Origin: Aeromicrobium chenweiae
GTDB taxonomy: Bacteria > Actinomycetota > Actinomycetes > Propionibacteriales > Nocardioidaceae
Reading direction: 5' to 3'
Assembly (NCBI RefSeq): GCF_003065605.1
Contig: NZ_CP026952.1
Coordinates: forward strand, 2,976,001-3,040,000
DNA: 64,000 nt
The notes under the pieces: generated by a model
Database searches by the model: none
Told to the model about the DNA's origin: nothing
What the model saw: the letters and a program-made list of their open reading frames with translations, nothing else
Position numbers and translations under genes: made by a program
Shown here: one piece after another, positions 27,627 to 39,129 of the stretch
How the letters are laid out: each line of letters starts with the position of its first letter
Position numbering within the stretch: the stretch's first letter is position 1

Positions 27627-28760
27627 CTACGCAGACGCGGCAACTGCGGCCGCGACCTGGCTGATGGGCTCGCTCAGCGCCGCCACGGCGTTGGACAGGG
27701 CCTTGACCTGGTCCTTCGTCAGCTCGTCGTAGAACGTCCACGCACCGGTGTCCTTGTCCTGGTGCTGGTTGAGCTCCCGGTCGAGCGCCGCGAACTGCTC
27801 GTCGAGCTTCCTCACGAGGGCCGGGTCCTGCTTCTCCAGGACCGGACGCAGCGAGGCGATCGCGGCCTGCGAGCCCTCCACGTTCGCCTTGAAGTCCCAC
27901 AGGTCGGTGTGGCTGAACTCGTCCTCCTCGCCGGTGATCTTGCCGGTCGCCACCTCGTCGAGGAGCCCCTTGGAGCCCTGCGCGAGCTCGAGCGCGGTGA
28001 GCGGGGTGTCCTGGCCGAGCTGGACGATCTTCTTGACGTTGCCGAGCAGCTGATCGGCGTACTTGTCCATGCCCTCGGTGTTGTCCTCGACCCAGAGCTG
28101 CTTCTCGATGCGGTGCCAGCCGGTGAAGTCCACGCCCTCGGCCTTCGCGTCGGGCTCGCGGCCGTCCGTGATCGGGTCCAGGTCGCCGAACTTCTCCGCG
28201 ACGGGCTCGATGCGCTCCCAGTACGTGCGCGCGATCGGGAAGAGCTGCTTGGCCTTGTCGACGTCCCCGGCCTTGACCGCGTCAACGAACTCCGTCGTCT
28301 TGACGATCAGGGTGTCGCTCTGCGACTTGACGTAACGGGCGTAGCTGTCGGCGGCGGCCTGCAGCTCCTGGGAGTCCGAGAGCCGCTTCGCGGCCTGCCC
28401 CGTCACCGTCAGGGTCTGGCGGATGCCGTCGCCGATCATGCCGGGCTTGCACGCGCCCTCGTACGTACCCTTCGGCAGGTCGACGACCAGGTTGCGGGTC
28501 AGGCCGGGACCGATGTTCTCGACCTCGCCCATGATGCGGTCGCCCTCGGCGTACACGTAGAACTCGGTGACCTTGGAGCCCTTGTTGCTGACCTTGAACG
28601 TCGACGGACCGGCCTCGAGCTTCGTCGCCGAGACGTCGCAGGACGAGTCGGTGGCGGCGACCGACAGGTCTCCGCTCGCGGTCGACTCGTCCGGGTCGGA
28701 CGCGCAGGCGCTGAGACCCACCGCGACGAGGGCACCGACGACGACGAGGCTGGGCTTCAT
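27627..28760 (-). CDS. efeO: EfeO iron-uptake lipoprotein (cupredoxin plus M75 domain)
   Basis: The 377-residue protein has a lipoprotein signal (VAVGLSAC, Cys19), an N-terminal cupredoxin-like domain (~35-125, CDVSATKLEAGPSTFKVSNKG) and an imelysin/M75 domain with the metal motif GWHRIEKQLW (HxxE). EfeO captures iron outside the membrane for transport. The ATG at 28760 has GAAGGA just upstream; an ATG two codons earlier would overlap the SD. An iron-box sequence lies 32 bp upstream. It is followed by efeB. Confidence 0.94.
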   Translation of the reverse strand: MKPSLVVVGALVAVGLSACASDPDESTASGDLSVAATDSSCDVSATKLEAGPSTFKVSNKGSKVTEFYVYAEGDRIMGEVENIGPGLTRNLVVDLPKGTYEGACKPGMIGDGIRQTLTVTGQAAKRLSDSQELQAAADSYARYVKSQSDTLIVKTTEFVDAVKAGDVDKAKQLFPIARTYWERIEPVAEKFGDLDPITDGREPDAKAEGVDFTGWHRIEKQLWVEDNTEGMDKYADQLLGNVKKIVQLGQDTPLTALELAQGSKGLLDEVATGKITGEEDEFSHTDLWDFKANVEGSQAAIASLRPVLEKQDPALVRKLDEQFAALDRELNQHQDKDTGAWTFYDELTKDQVKALSNAVAALSEPISQVAAAVAASA

Positions 28761-28791
28761 GGGCATTCCTTCAGGGCTACGTGCTGTCAGA

Positions 28792-28810
28792 TTAGGCAAG
28801 CCTCACCATG
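28792..28810. promoter_or_regulatory. IdeR/DtxR-type iron box upstream of efeO
   Basis: TTAGGCAAGCCTCACCATG matches the 19-bp DtxR/IdeR consensus (TTAGGTTAGCCTAACCTAA) at about 13 positions, keeping the TTAGG and GCCT cores. It sits between efeO and the divergent membrane protein gene. Iron-dependent repression of efeOB is the expected effect. Confidence 0.75.
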
Positions 28811-28900
28811 CTAAGCGACACCGATCCGCGTCGGCCACCGGGACTCCGTGATGTGACCCGCTCCTCGCCCGGGACGCGGCCGGAGCGGGAAGGGGCGAGG

Positions 28901-29386
28901 ATGGGACGACCACCTCCGACGTCAGGACAGCCCCGTGCCCCAGAACCGGACCAGCCTCCCAGCCACGACGCGCCTCGGCGGGACGACGGCATGAGGGAGG
29001 CCACGACCTGGATCGTGACCGCGGCGCTGTCCGCCGCTGCTTGGCTGGCGTGGTGCGGCTGGGACGACGAGTACCAGGTGGACGCGCGGACCGGCGAGAC
29101 CAGCGGCCCCTTCGAGGCCTGGCAGATCGTGGGGTCGGGCGTCACGCTCGTGGTCGTCGTGGTGCTGGCCACCCTCGCTTTCCGCAACGCGGGGCAGGTG
29201 GCCCTCGCCGCCACCGCCGGGTACGCGATCGCGTGGGCGACGACCGAGATGCCGGACGACGAGTCCGGCCTGTCGGGCGTCGGCCTGGTCATGATCGTGA
29301 TCGGCGTCGGCGCGGCGTCGTTCGCCCTGGCGTTCGGCACGCGGGCGGTCCGGGCCCGGCTCGATCGTCGCCACGGGCCGTCCTAG
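28901..29386 (+). CDS. Membrane protein of unknown function
   Basis: The 161-residue product has a Pro/Arg-rich cytoplasmic leader (~30 residues) followed by about four transmembrane segments (TTWIVTAALSAAAWLAW; GSGVTLVVVVVLATLAF; VALAATAGYAIAWA; VGLVMIVIGVGAASFALAF). ATG 28901 has GAAGGGG upstream; an ATG at 28991 would remove the leader. It is divergent from efeO and could share the iron-box region, but it does not look like EfeU (no ferric-permease REGLE motif). Its TAG stop lies in the same CTAG as the stop of the convergent GNAT gene. Confidence 0.65.
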   Translation: MGRPPPTSGQPRAPEPDQPPSHDAPRRDDGMREATTWIVTAALSAAAWLAWCGWDDEYQVDARTGETSGPFEAWQIVGSGVTLVVVVVLATLAFRNAGQVALAATAGYAIAWATTEMPDDESGLSGVGLVMIVIGVGAASFALAFGTRAVRARLDRRHGPS

Positions 29387-29850
29387 AGCAGCTTCTCGAA
29401 GCAGAGCGAGTAGGTGACGGCCTCGTAGGGCGGGAACACCGGGATCGGCGTGTAGCCGTGGCGGGCGTAGAACCTCAGCGCCGCGTGCTGCCGGTCCCCG
29501 GTGTGGATCACCATCCTCGGCGCTCCGAGGTCGCGGGCGACCTGCTCGACCGCGGCGAGGAGCTCATCGGCGACACCGCTCCCCCGCGACGCCGGGCGGA
29601 CGTAGAGTCGCTTCATCTCCGGCACCCCGGCCAGGTCGCCGTCGAGCACCCGCACGCACGCGTGGCCGATCGGCTCGTCGCCGTCGTACGCCACGAACGT
29701 GGCCAGGATCGTCGCCGGGTCGATGCCCTCGGACCCGCCCCGGTGCACCGCGGCGGGGTCGTCGGCGTACAGCTGGTTGCCGGCGGCCACGTGCTCGTCC
29801 CGCAGGGCGACCGCATCGGGATGGTCGAACTCCACCCGCTCGATGCGCAT
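29383..29850 (-). CDS. GNAT-family N-acetyltransferase
   Basis: The 155-residue protein has the GNAT core (EMKRLYVRPASRGSGVADELLAAVEQVARDLGAPRMVIHTGDRQHAALRFYARHGY), with the acetyl-CoA loop R-x2-G-x-G/A in RPASRGSGVA. The substrate is unknown. It starts 26 bp after guaB3 on the same strand and is probably the last gene of the guaB operon. Confidence 0.9.
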   Translation of the reverse strand: MRIERVEFDHPDAVALRDEHVAAGNQLYADDPAAVHRGGSEGIDPATILATFVAYDGDEPIGHACVRVLDGDLAGVPEMKRLYVRPASRGSGVADELLAAVEQVARDLGAPRMVIHTGDRQHAALRFYARHGYTPIPVFPPYEAVTYSLCFEKLL

Positions 29851-29875
29851 CAGCAGCCCCTCCGGCCGAGCCCGG

Positions 29876-30982
29876 TCAACCGACGACGACCTCGACCCGC
29901 TGGAACTCCTTGAGGTCCGTGTAGCCCGTGGTGGCCATCGCACGACGCAGCGCACCGATGATGTTCATGGTCCCGTCCGGGACGGACGAGGGGCCGAACA
30001 GGACCGACTCGAGGTCGCCCACCGTGCCGATGTCGACGCGCTCGCCACGCGGCAGGTCGGGGTGCCACGCCTCGGCGCCCCAGTGAAAGCCACGGCCCGG
30101 CGCCTCGACGGCGCGGGCGAACGGCGAGCCGATCATGACCGCGTCGGCGCCGCACGCGACCGCCTTCGCGATGTCGCCGCTGCGTCCGATCGAGCCGTCC
30201 GCGATGACGTGGACGTAGCGTCCGCCGGACTCGTCGAGGTAGTCACGACGCGCCGCGGCGACGTCGGCCACGGCCGAGGCCATCGGCACCGAGATGCCCA
30301 GCACCGAACGGGTCGTGTGGGCCGCGCCTCCGCCGAAGCCGACGAGCACGCCGGCCGCGCCGGTCCGCATGAGGTGGAGGGCGGCCTGGTAGGTCGCGCA
30401 GCCGCCCACGACGACCGGGACGTCGAGCTCGTAGATGAACTCCTTGAGGTTCAGCGGCTCGGTCTGGCCCGAGACGTGCTCGGCGGACACCGTGGTGCCG
30501 CGGATGAAGAACAGGTCGACGCCGGCGTCGACGACGGCGTCCGCGAACTGCTTGGTTCGTTGCGGGGAGAGCGATCCGGCGACGGTCACGCCCGACTCGC
30601 GCATCTGCTGCAGACGAGCGGTGATGAGCTCGGCCTTGATCGGCTCGGCGTAAATCTCCTGGAGCCGCTTGGTCGCCAGCGGGCCCTCGATCCGGGCCAC
30701 CTCGTCGAGGAGCTCCTCAGGGTTCTCGTAGCGCGTCCAGAGGCCCTCGAGGTCGAGCACGCCCAGACCGCCGTGCCGGCCCAGCGCGATGGCCGTCTCC
30801 GGGCTCATCACGGAGTCCATCGGCGCCGCGATGACCGGCAGCTCGAACCGGTACGCATCGATCTGCCAGGCCGTCGACACCTCCTCGGGGTCGCGGGTGC
30901 GGCGGCTCGGGACGATCGCGATGTCGTCGAAGGAGTACGCGCGCCGACCGCGCTTGGCCGTGCCGATCTCGATGTCTGCCAT
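29876..30982 (-). CDS. guaB3: GuaB3-family IMP dehydrogenase-related protein
   Basis: The 368-residue TIM-barrel protein is homologous to IMP dehydrogenase/GMP reductase (DDIAIVPSRRTRDPEEVSTAW; VIAAPMDSVMSPETAIALGRHGGLGVLD; HVIADGSIGRSGDIAKA) and has no CBS domains. The loop that carries the catalytic Cys in IMPDH/GMPR (GPGSICTTR in GuaB of this window) reads GFGGGAAHTTR here, with no Cys. Cyanobacterial GuaB3 has been reported as a GMP reductase; whether this actinobacterial form is catalytic is unclear. It is co-directional with guaB and a NYN protein. Confidence 0.94.
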   Translation of the reverse strand: MADIEIGTAKRGRRAYSFDDIAIVPSRRTRDPEEVSTAWQIDAYRFELPVIAAPMDSVMSPETAIALGRHGGLGVLDLEGLWTRYENPEELLDEVARIEGPLATKRLQEIYAEPIKAELITARLQQMRESGVTVAGSLSPQRTKQFADAVVDAGVDLFFIRGTTVSAEHVSGQTEPLNLKEFIYELDVPVVVGGCATYQAALHLMRTGAAGVLVGFGGGAAHTTRSVLGISVPMASAVADVAAARRDYLDESGGRYVHVIADGSIGRSGDIAKAVACGADAVMIGSPFARAVEAPGRGFHWGAEAWHPDLPRGERVDIGTVGDLESVLFGPSSVPDGTMNIIGALRRAMATTGYTDLKEFQRVEVVVG

Positions 30983-31031
30983 GGGCCCCAGCCTAGTGGT
31001 TGCCGAGGCGGCGCCCCGGGGGCCTCTCCGG

Positions 31032-32156
31032 CTACTGCACCCCGCGCTGGATGTCGTCGAGGGAGAGGTCGGTCATGATGCCCGCCGGGTTGTTCGCACG
31101 CCGCACCAGCACCGGCTGGACGTCGTCGCTCTCGCGCGCGAGGGCGTACTGCGTGTCGGCCAGGGCGAAGCGCAACGCCCGTGACATCGAGCTGACCTTC
31201 GCGTCGGACGGGCTGATGCGGGGCGCGGCGGCCTTGATCGCCATCGCGAGGATCGGCAGCGTCCCGCCCTGGTTCGCGAGCTGGTCGCAGAAGCTGCGGA
31301 CCTTGGGGTCCGACAGGACCTGCTTGATGATCGCCTTGTAGTCCTCCGGCGATGTCGCGGGTCCCTCGTGGACGACCTCGATCTCCTTGGCCATCTCGTG
31401 CCAGGAGATCTTCGCCCCGCCCTTGGGCTGCTCGTGCTTGACGGCCCGGCGCGTCGACTTCTCGGCCTTGGCCGGCTCGCCCCTGGTCGGCTCGGCCACC
31501 ACGGGCTCGGGGTCCGCGCTGTGCGTCACGGGCGCGTGGCGGGTGTGCTCGGCCCGGCGGGCGGGACGCTCGGACCGTGTGCGCTCGGACCGGCCGGGCT
31601 TGCTGGCCGGGAGCTTCGCGGACGGGTCGCTGGAGAAGATCGGCTGCAGCGCCGCGGCCGGCGGCGTGGGCTTGACCTTCAGCGGGACGTACTGATCGAC
31701 CTCCTGCTCGAGCACGTTGTTGACCGGGTGGTCGGACAGCGTCGCCCCGATGACGTACTTGTCCAGCTCGTGCAGGCGGCGCACCAGCGGCACGAAGTCA
31801 CCGTCCGCGGACACGATGATGAAGACCTCGAGCTGCTCGAGGTCCGCGGCGGCACGCAGGCAGTCCACGACCAGGACGATGTCGGCGGCGTTCTTCTCGG
31901 CCTTGCTGACCGAGAACACCTGCATGGTCTGGACGCCGGCCCGCTCGACGTCGCGGCGGAAGTCCTCCAGGCCCAGGGCGCCCCAGTCCGCGTAGGCCCG
32001 GGCGAGCGCGATGTCGCCGGCCCCGGCCTCACGCGCGGCGGCACGCTCGAGCTGGTCGAGGATGTCGGCCATCGACAGGTCAGGGATGTCGAGCTTGCCG
32101 TAGCCCTTGAAGAGATTCTCGGCGTCGATGAAGACGGCGACGTTGCGATTGGTCAC
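31032..32156 (-). CDS. NYN domain protein (PIN-like ribonuclease fold)
   Basis: The 374-residue protein has an N-terminal NYN/LabA-like domain (residues ~1-160: AVFIDAENLF, DIVLVVDCLRAA, FIIVSADGDFVPLVRRL, YVIGATLSD), which is a PIN-like nuclease fold with conserved Asp residues. A low-complexity basic, Arg/Pro-rich linker follows (~165-250), then a helical C-terminal domain of LOTUS/OST-HTH type. It may cleave or bind RNA. It starts at GTG and lies between guaB and guaB3, with gaps of 67 and 49 bp, implying co-transcription. Confidence 0.85.
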   Translation of the reverse strand: MTNRNVAVFIDAENLFKGYGKLDIPDLSMADILDQLERAAAREAGAGDIALARAYADWGALGLEDFRRDVERAGVQTMQVFSVSKAEKNAADIVLVVDCLRAAADLEQLEVFIIVSADGDFVPLVRRLHELDKYVIGATLSDHPVNNVLEQEVDQYVPLKVKPTPPAAALQPIFSSDPSAKLPASKPGRSERTRSERPARRAEHTRHAPVTHSADPEPVVAEPTRGEPAKAEKSTRRAVKHEQPKGGAKISWHEMAKEIEVVHEGPATSPEDYKAIIKQVLSDPKVRSFCDQLANQGGTLPILAMAIKAAAPRISPSDAKVSSMSRALRFALADTQYALARESDDVQPVLVRRANNPAGIMTDLSLDDIQRGVQ

Positions 32157-32223
32157 CCGACGAGGTTATCGGTCGCGGACCCGAGTCTGTATTCCACCGT
32201 CCGCCGAGCCCGGCGACCGGCAC

Positions 32224-34447
<2,224 letters not shown>

Positions 34448-34463
34448 CCGCAGGAACGACGAA

Positions 34464-34497
34464 GGGCCGCACGCCGGGTCGTCCCGGCGCACGGCCC
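34464..34497. terminator. Bidirectional hairpin terminator
   Basis: GGGCCG (34464-34469) with CGGCCC (34492-34497) and CGCCGGG (34472-34478) with CCCGGCG (34483-34489) form a 13-bp stem broken by a 2x2 internal loop, closed by TCGT. It lies in the 66-bp gap between the convergent TetR and siderophore-binding genes. Confidence 0.75.
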
Positions 34498-34513
34498 ATG
34501 GGCCGCAGTGGTC

Positions 34514-35509
34514 CTACTTCTGCTTCTCCAGGTCGTCGGCGAGACGGTCCATGAGGTCCGCGTACGCCTGGTGGCTCGGCGGGGCGACCGACGTCCACGG
34601 CACGTACGCGCCGTTCTTGGCCGCGTCGAGGGTCTGGAAGACCTTCTCCTTCTCGAACAGCTGCATGCCGGCCTCACCGATCCGGTCGTCGTACAGGAAG
34701 ATGTCGGCCGGGTACTTGTCGGCCTTCTCCCAGCTGAGGGACTCGAAGTAGCCGCCCTCGTCGGGGTTGCCGGGCACCGTCAGGGGCAGGCCCAGCTCGT
34801 CCTTCCAGTAGGACAGGTCGGGGCTCACCTTGGGGTTCGAGACGTAGTAGTAGTCCTGCGCGGCCGAGCCGGCGAGGATCGTGCGGTCACCGAGGTCGGC
34901 GGAGACCTGCCTGACCCGCTCGGCGGCCTTCGTGAACGCGTCGTGCGTGGCCTCGACCTTCTCCGAGCCCAGGTCGGCGCCCAGTGCCTTGGCGGCCCGC
35001 TCGGTGCCGTCCAGCAGCTCGGGCAGCGTCTTGCCGTCGAAGCTGACCACGAGGATCGGGGCGAGCTTCTTGAGCGCCGTGGCGTTCTTGTCGTTGATGT
35101 ACCAGAGGTCGTCGTCGAGGTAGGAGCTCGTGACGACGAGGTCGGGCTTGAGTCCCGCGGCAGCCTCGAGGTCGATCGACCCGTACTCGCCGCCGCCGGT
35201 CACGTCCTTGACCTTCGAGACGTCGAGACCGGCCACCTGCGAGTCGGGCTTGCCCTCGGCGTCCTTGAGCGGGCCGAACGTGCCGACGATCTTGTCGCCG
35301 AGGCCGAGGTCGGTCAGGGCGGCGGCCATCGACGACTGCACGAGCAGGCGCTGCGGCATCGTGTCGAGATCGATCTGCTGGCCGAAGTCGTCCTTGTAGC
35401 TGAAGGACGAGGAGGCAGCGTCGTCGCCACCCTCGGAGTCGGACGAGCCGCACGCGGACAAGGTCAGGAGTGCCGTCGCAGCGAGGGCTGCGAGGAAGGT
35501 CTTCTTCAT
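34514..35509 (-). CDS. Iron-siderophore ABC transporter substrate-binding lipoprotein (FecB-like)
   Basis: The 331-residue protein has a lipobox (LLTLSAC, Cys20), a Gly/Ser/Asp-rich linker and a periplasmic-binding fold (RLLVQSSMAAALTDLGLGDKIVG; LEAAAGLKPDLVVTSSYLDDDLW; LPELLDGTERAAKALG) of the FecB/FhuD class. It captures ferric siderophores for an ABC importer whose permease and ATPase are not nearby. An iron-box sequence overlaps the start codon, so iron-dependent repression is expected. The ATG is chosen from the lipoprotein signal. Confidence 0.93.
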   Translation of the reverse strand: MKKTFLAALAATALLTLSACGSSDSEGGDDAASSSFSYKDDFGQQIDLDTMPQRLLVQSSMAAALTDLGLGDKIVGTFGPLKDAEGKPDSQVAGLDVSKVKDVTGGGEYGSIDLEAAAGLKPDLVVTSSYLDDDLWYINDKNATALKKLAPILVVSFDGKTLPELLDGTERAAKALGADLGSEKVEATHDAFTKAAERVRQVSADLGDRTILAGSAAQDYYYVSNPKVSPDLSYWKDELGLPLTVPGNPDEGGYFESLSWEKADKYPADIFLYDDRIGEAGMQLFEKEKVFQTLDAAKNGAYVPWTSVAPPSHQAYADLMDRLADDLEKQK

Positions 35510-35527
35510 AAGGTGAGCCTAACCTAG
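35509..35527. promoter_or_regulatory. IdeR/DtxR-type iron box at the siderophore-binding protein gene
   Basis: TAAGGTGAGCCTAACCTAG matches the iron-box consensus TTAGGTTAGCCTAACCTAA at about 16 of 19 positions. It overlaps the first base of the start codon, so the transcript leader must be very short or the site lies over the ribosome-binding region. A further TTAGGC half-site (minus strand, 35532-35537) follows, suggesting tandem binding. Confidence 0.82.
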
Positions 35528-35533
35528 GGCAGC

Positions 35534-36946
35534 CTAAGTTCGTGCGTGACCCTCGTCATGCGCGAAGACGACCCGGCGACGTTCCTCGTCGACCTCGTCC
35601 AGCCGCACCCGGACGTGCTGGCCCTCGGGCAGGCCGGCTCCCCGACACGTCGCGATGACCGGCGGCATGGTCACGACGACCTCGCCCTCGTCGTCCCCCG
35701 CGCGCAGGACGACCGCGTCGAAGACCGTGCCGACCCGGCCCTCCAGCTCCCACACCTCGGCCAGGTCGATGCACGTGCGGTCGGCGGTCGCGGCGCGCTG
35801 GTCGGACGCCCGCATGATGCCGCCGAGCTCGGGCAGGGCCGAACGCACCCACGCCGGCACCTCGTCACCCGCACAGATCGCCAGGCACACCTCGGTGCCG
35901 AAGCGGTCGGCCAGACGCCGCAGCGGGGCGGTCACGTGGGCGTACGGAGCGCCGATGCCGGCGTGGCCCGCCTGATCGGGCGGGGTGCCGTCGAAGGCGA
36001 CGTAGCCCGCTCCGCGGAGCAGCCCGGTGGCCTCACGCATCAGCGCGATCGAGGCCGGCAGGTCCGGGTCGAGGCCCGCCAGCACCTCGGCTGCGGTCGT
36101 CCCGTCGGCGACCGGGACGCCCAGTGTCGCCGCGGTGCGCAACAGCTCCCGCACGGCCTCGTCGTCCGCCGGCGGCAGCGTGCGGAGCAGGCCGATGCCG
36201 GCGTCCAGCATGAGCCGGGCCGCGGCCATGCCCGTGAGCAGGGAGATCTCGGCGTTCCAGCCGTCCACCTCGGTGCGCCGGCGCATCCGGACGACCCAGT
36301 CGTCCCCCTCGGCCATGACCTCCTGCTCGGGCAGGGCGAGCTCGATCGCCCCGAGGCCCACGCGGACGTCGAGCCGCAGGCGGCCCAGGTCCGCCAGGGG
36401 CTCGATCGACGGGTGCGGCGCTCCCGCGTCGAAGCCGGCCTGCGCGCCCTCGTAGTCGAGCTGCGCGACCGACCGGATCCGTGCCCGTCGGACGGACGCG
36501 GCACCGACCCCACCCGCCGCGTCCACGTCGATCGTCCACAGCGCCGCCGACCTGACCTCGTCCGGGAGGAGGCTCAACGTGCCCTCGGACAGGACCGGCG
36601 GGTGCAGGGGCACGCGCCCGTCGGGCAGGTAGATCGTCTGCCCGCGTCGCCGCGCCTCGGCGTCCACCGCGCCGCCCGGCACGATGGCCGAGCCGAGATC
36701 GGCGATCGCGTAGTGCACCCGGAACCCGGCACCGACCCGCTCGAGGAACATCGCCTGGTCGAGGTCGCGCGCACCGGGTGGGTCGATCGTGACGAACGGG
36801 ATCGCCGTGGCGTCCTCGGCCTCCGGCGGCACCGTGGCCGCGATCGTCTCCGCCTCGGCCAGGACGTCGTCCGGGAACCGGTCGGTCTGCGCTGCCGGCG
36901 GCAGCCCGAGCTCGTCGCGGACGGACTCGAAGTCGTGGGCGGTCAC
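35534..36946 (-). CDS. RNB-domain ribonuclease (RNase II/R family)
   Basis: The 470-residue protein has an RNB catalytic domain: FVTIDPPGARDLDQAMFLERVG (conserved Asp residues for Mg2+), HYAIADLGSAI, GQTIYLPDGRVPLHPPVLSEGTLSLLPDE and HVTAPLRRLADRFGTEVCLAI. A short S1-like C-terminal region may follow, and cold-shock domains seem absent, so it is shorter than RNase R. It degrades RNA 3' to 5'. GTG 36946 is chosen; a TTG at 36961 would lie in the groEL terminator stem. With only about 15 bp between that hairpin and the start, its promoter must overlap the terminator or it depends on read-through. Confidence 0.93.
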   Translation of the reverse strand: MTAHDFESVRDELGLPPAAQTDRFPDDVLAEAETIAATVPPEAEDATAIPFVTIDPPGARDLDQAMFLERVGAGFRVHYAIADLGSAIVPGGAVDAEARRRGQTIYLPDGRVPLHPPVLSEGTLSLLPDEVRSAALWTIDVDAAGGVGAASVRRARIRSVAQLDYEGAQAGFDAGAPHPSIEPLADLGRLRLDVRVGLGAIELALPEQEVMAEGDDWVVRMRRRTEVDGWNAEISLLTGMAAARLMLDAGIGLLRTLPPADDEAVRELLRTAATLGVPVADGTTAAEVLAGLDPDLPASIALMREATGLLRGAGYVAFDGTPPDQAGHAGIGAPYAHVTAPLRRLADRFGTEVCLAICAGDEVPAWVRSALPELGGIMRASDQRAATADRTCIDLAEVWELEGRVGTVFDAVVLRAGDDEGEVVVTMPPVIATCRGAGLPEGQHVRVRLDEVDEERRRVVFAHDEGHART

Positions 36947-36960
36947 GCCCCGAACGTACA

Positions 36961-36990
36961 ACGCCCGCCCCGGAGAACCGGGGCGGGCGT
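36961..36990 (-). terminator. groEL transcription terminator
   Basis: ACGCCCGCCCCGG (36961-36973) and CCGGGGCGGGCGT (36978-36990) form a perfect 13-bp GC-rich stem with an AGAA loop, 18 bp after the groEL stop. There is no clear U-tract. Confidence 0.85.
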
Positions 36991-37008
36991 CGTGCGATCA
37001 GCAGCAGA

Positions 37009-38625
<1,617 letters not shown>

Positions 38626-38677
38626 CTACGAAAAAATGTGGGTGTTGCCGGGACTGGGACAGTCCGAAAAGTGAGAG

Positions 38678-38708
38678 GCCCCAGCGCCCCGCATGGGGGC
38701 GCCGGGGC
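38678..38708 (-). terminator. Hairpin between groES and groEL (possible attenuator)
   Basis: GCCCCAGCGCCCC (38678-38690) pairs with GGGGCGCCGGGGC (38696-38708) across a short loop, with one A-C mismatch. It lies just after the groES stop and 65 bp before groEL. It may cause partial termination or act as an mRNA processing or stability element that alters the groES:groEL ratio. Confidence 0.6.
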
Positions 38709-38714
38709 GTCAGA

Positions 38715-39008
38715 TCACGAAACGACAGCGAGGACGTCGCGCGCGGAGAGGATGAGGTACTCCTCGCCCGCGTACTTGACCTCGGTGCCGCCGTACTTGC
38801 TGAAGATGACCTTGTCACCCTCGGCAACGTCGAGCGGGACGCGGTTGCCGTTGTCGTCGACCCGACCGGGGCCGACCGACACGACGATGCCTTCCTGCGG
38901 CTTCTCCTTGGCGGTGTCCGGAATAACGAGTCCGGACGCAGTGGTCTGCTCTGCTTCGACGACCTGGATGACCAGGCGATCCTCGAGCGGCTTGATGGTG
39001 ACCGACAC
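38715..39008 (-). CDS. groES: 10-kDa co-chaperonin GroES
   Basis: The 97-residue protein is full-length GroES ([38 protein letters not shown]; mobile loop around TTASGLVIP; ending [16 protein letters not shown]). GTG 39008 is preceded by GGGGAGG, which fixes the start. It is expressed from a CIRCE-containing promoter region and followed by groEL. Confidence 0.97.
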   Translation of the reverse strand: MSVTIKPLEDRLVIQVVEAEQTTASGLVIPDTAKEKPQEGIVVSVGPGRVDDNGNRVPLDVAEGDKVIFSKYGGTEVKYAGEEYLILSARDVLAVVS

Positions 39009-39086
39009 GTGTCGACCTCCCCTTTCAGGCGGTGAAACGTTGGACGTAGGTGAGAACGCCGTCGCGGGGGTCGTGCTCACCTGTGA

Positions 39087-39129
39087 TTGGCACTCCCATG
39101 GTGAGAGTGCCAGAACAAAGTTAGCACTC
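39087..39129. promoter_or_regulatory. CIRCE operator (HrcA site) upstream of groES, with extra half-site
   Basis: TTGGCACTC (39087-39095), nine bases, GAGTGCCAG (39105-39113) form a CIRCE inverted repeat (consensus TTAGCACTC-N9-GAGTGCTAA). A third half-site TTAGCACTC follows at 39121-39129, directly after the MFS gene stop, and pairs with GAGAGTGC of the previous half. The expected regulator, HrcA, is not in the window. Confidence 0.9.

Noticed and set aside
25668-28814. A 3.1-kb open frame on the plus strand across the FUSC, efeB and efeO genes
   Set aside because: It reads another frame of FUSC and the antisense of efeB and efeO; the composition is low-complexity and no motif is present.
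28901-29386. EfeU missing from the efe operon
   Set aside because: The product is too small, has only about four TM helices, and lacks the Glu-rich ferric-binding motifs of FTR1/EfeU.
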